A DNA stretch of 23,820 nucleotides from Bacilli bacterium (lineage in GTDB: Bacteria > Bacillota_I > Bacilli_A > RFN20 > CAG-826). The stretch spans positions 1 to 23,820 of the forward strand of contig JAEDIE010000022.1 of assembly GCA_016296775.1 (NCBI GenBank). The letters are read 5' to 3'. The position numbers and the translations under genes are program-made. Below are positions 23,547 through 23,820 of this stretch, piece by piece. Every line of letters starts with the position of its first letter. Position 1 is the stretch's first letter. Below the pieces are notes generated by a model. That model saw only the letters and a program-made list of their open reading frames with translations, was not told the origin of the DNA and searched no databases.

Positions 23547-23820
23547 TTAATCTTTTTCCCCTAAAGGAAGAATATTATAGTTAAATAATGCATTATTAAT
23601 TTTATATACATTATATAAATTTGAACTGATATAGAAACAAATAATTAAATCTAAGAGATTTGTTTTATTTAACACATAACCACAACTATTTAATAAGGAA
23701 GATAATTGTTCTTCATCGAGTTTCATAGCAATTGCAAAAGCTAATACGACATTTTTACTTGGAATATATGAAGGATCATTAACCAATCTATTGAATAACT
23801 TTGAGCTTAAATTACCGCTT
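23547..23820 (-). CDS. XRE-like helix-turn-helix regulator, C-terminal part, partial
   Basis: The frame is open to the window end, so the N-terminus is missing and the TTG near 23786 is unlikely to be the start. About 91 residues are visible. The first part, SKLFNRLVNDPSYIPSKNVV then LAFAIAMKLDEEQLSSLL, fits the last helices of an XRE-type DNA-binding domain (recognition region, then the PS-K-LA-A--L-EE---LL pattern). NSCGYVLNKTNLLDLIICFYI and the NNAL..YN.LPLG end resemble a known tail on small HTH proteins. Target and function unknown. Confidence 0.65.
   Translation of the reverse strand, partial: SGNLSSKLFNRLVNDPSYIPSKNVVLAFAIAMKLDEEQLSSLLNSCGYVLNKTNLLDLIICFYISSNLYNVYKINNALFNYNILPLGEKD

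Overview
The window is AT-rich, gene-dense bacterial DNA from a low-GC Gram-positive of the Bacilli / Erysipelotrichia / Mollicutes-related kind. The evidence is strong AGGAGG-type ribosome sites on most genes, predominantly TAA stops with no sign of TGA read as Trp, a CIRCE/HrcA heat-shock operator, a ClpB that lacks its N-domain (typical of Mollicutes and relatives) and a lipoprotein. Extended -10 promoters (TGnTATAAT-like) are common. The species cannot be named from the sequence. I see no prophage, insertion sequence, CRISPR array, tRNA or rRNA.

Layout. 1-2263 (minus): NfnAB, an electron-bifurcating NADH-dependent ferredoxin:NADP+ oxidoreductase pair, with NfnB cut just before its C-terminus by the window edge. 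2377-3471 (minus): glycerate kinase. 3528-5798 (plus): an exported alpha/beta hydrolase joined to a membrane domain of about eight helices, followed by a strong bidirectional terminator. 5872-7974 (minus): clpB under a perfect CIRCE. 8109-8732 (plus): uridine kinase. 8807-10872 (minus): two related four-helix membrane proteins flanking a membrane-anchored, propeller-like protein. 10962-11438 (minus): glutathione peroxidase-type thiol peroxidase. 11487-13692 (minus): an operon of three related polytopic membrane proteins resembling the YwaF/TMEM164 family. 13901-15259 (minus): M18 aminopeptidase. 15332-19046 (minus): a tightly coupled K+ uptake operon (two TrkA-type regulators, TrkH/KtrB channel, small membrane-anchored protein, SurE nucleotidase). 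19158-19892 (plus): histidine phosphatase. 19941-20992 (minus): two proteins with SHOCT domains at opposite ends. 21316-22497 (minus): iron-dependent alcohol dehydrogenase. 22791-23459 (plus): lipoprotein of unknown function. 23547-23820 (minus): C-terminal part of an XRE-like regulator running off the window.

How the genes fit together. NfnAB and the alcohol dehydrogenase suit a fermentative anaerobe that balances NADH, NADPH and reduced ferredoxin. The thiol peroxidase would handle peroxide stress and the Trk operon ion homeostasis. Most genes are household or accessory metabolism.

The most interesting points are: (1) four genes (glycerate kinase, udk, the first trk gene, histidine phosphatase) with no Shine-Dalgarno, whose start codon sits exactly where transcription should begin from an extended -10, i.e. 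apparent leaderless mRNAs; (2) the triplicated TMEM164-like operon, in which the first and third proteins keep a Cys/His pair that the middle copy has lost; (3) the hydrolase-membrane fusion; and (4) the split, partly degenerate TrkA pair in a K+ operon that also carries surE.
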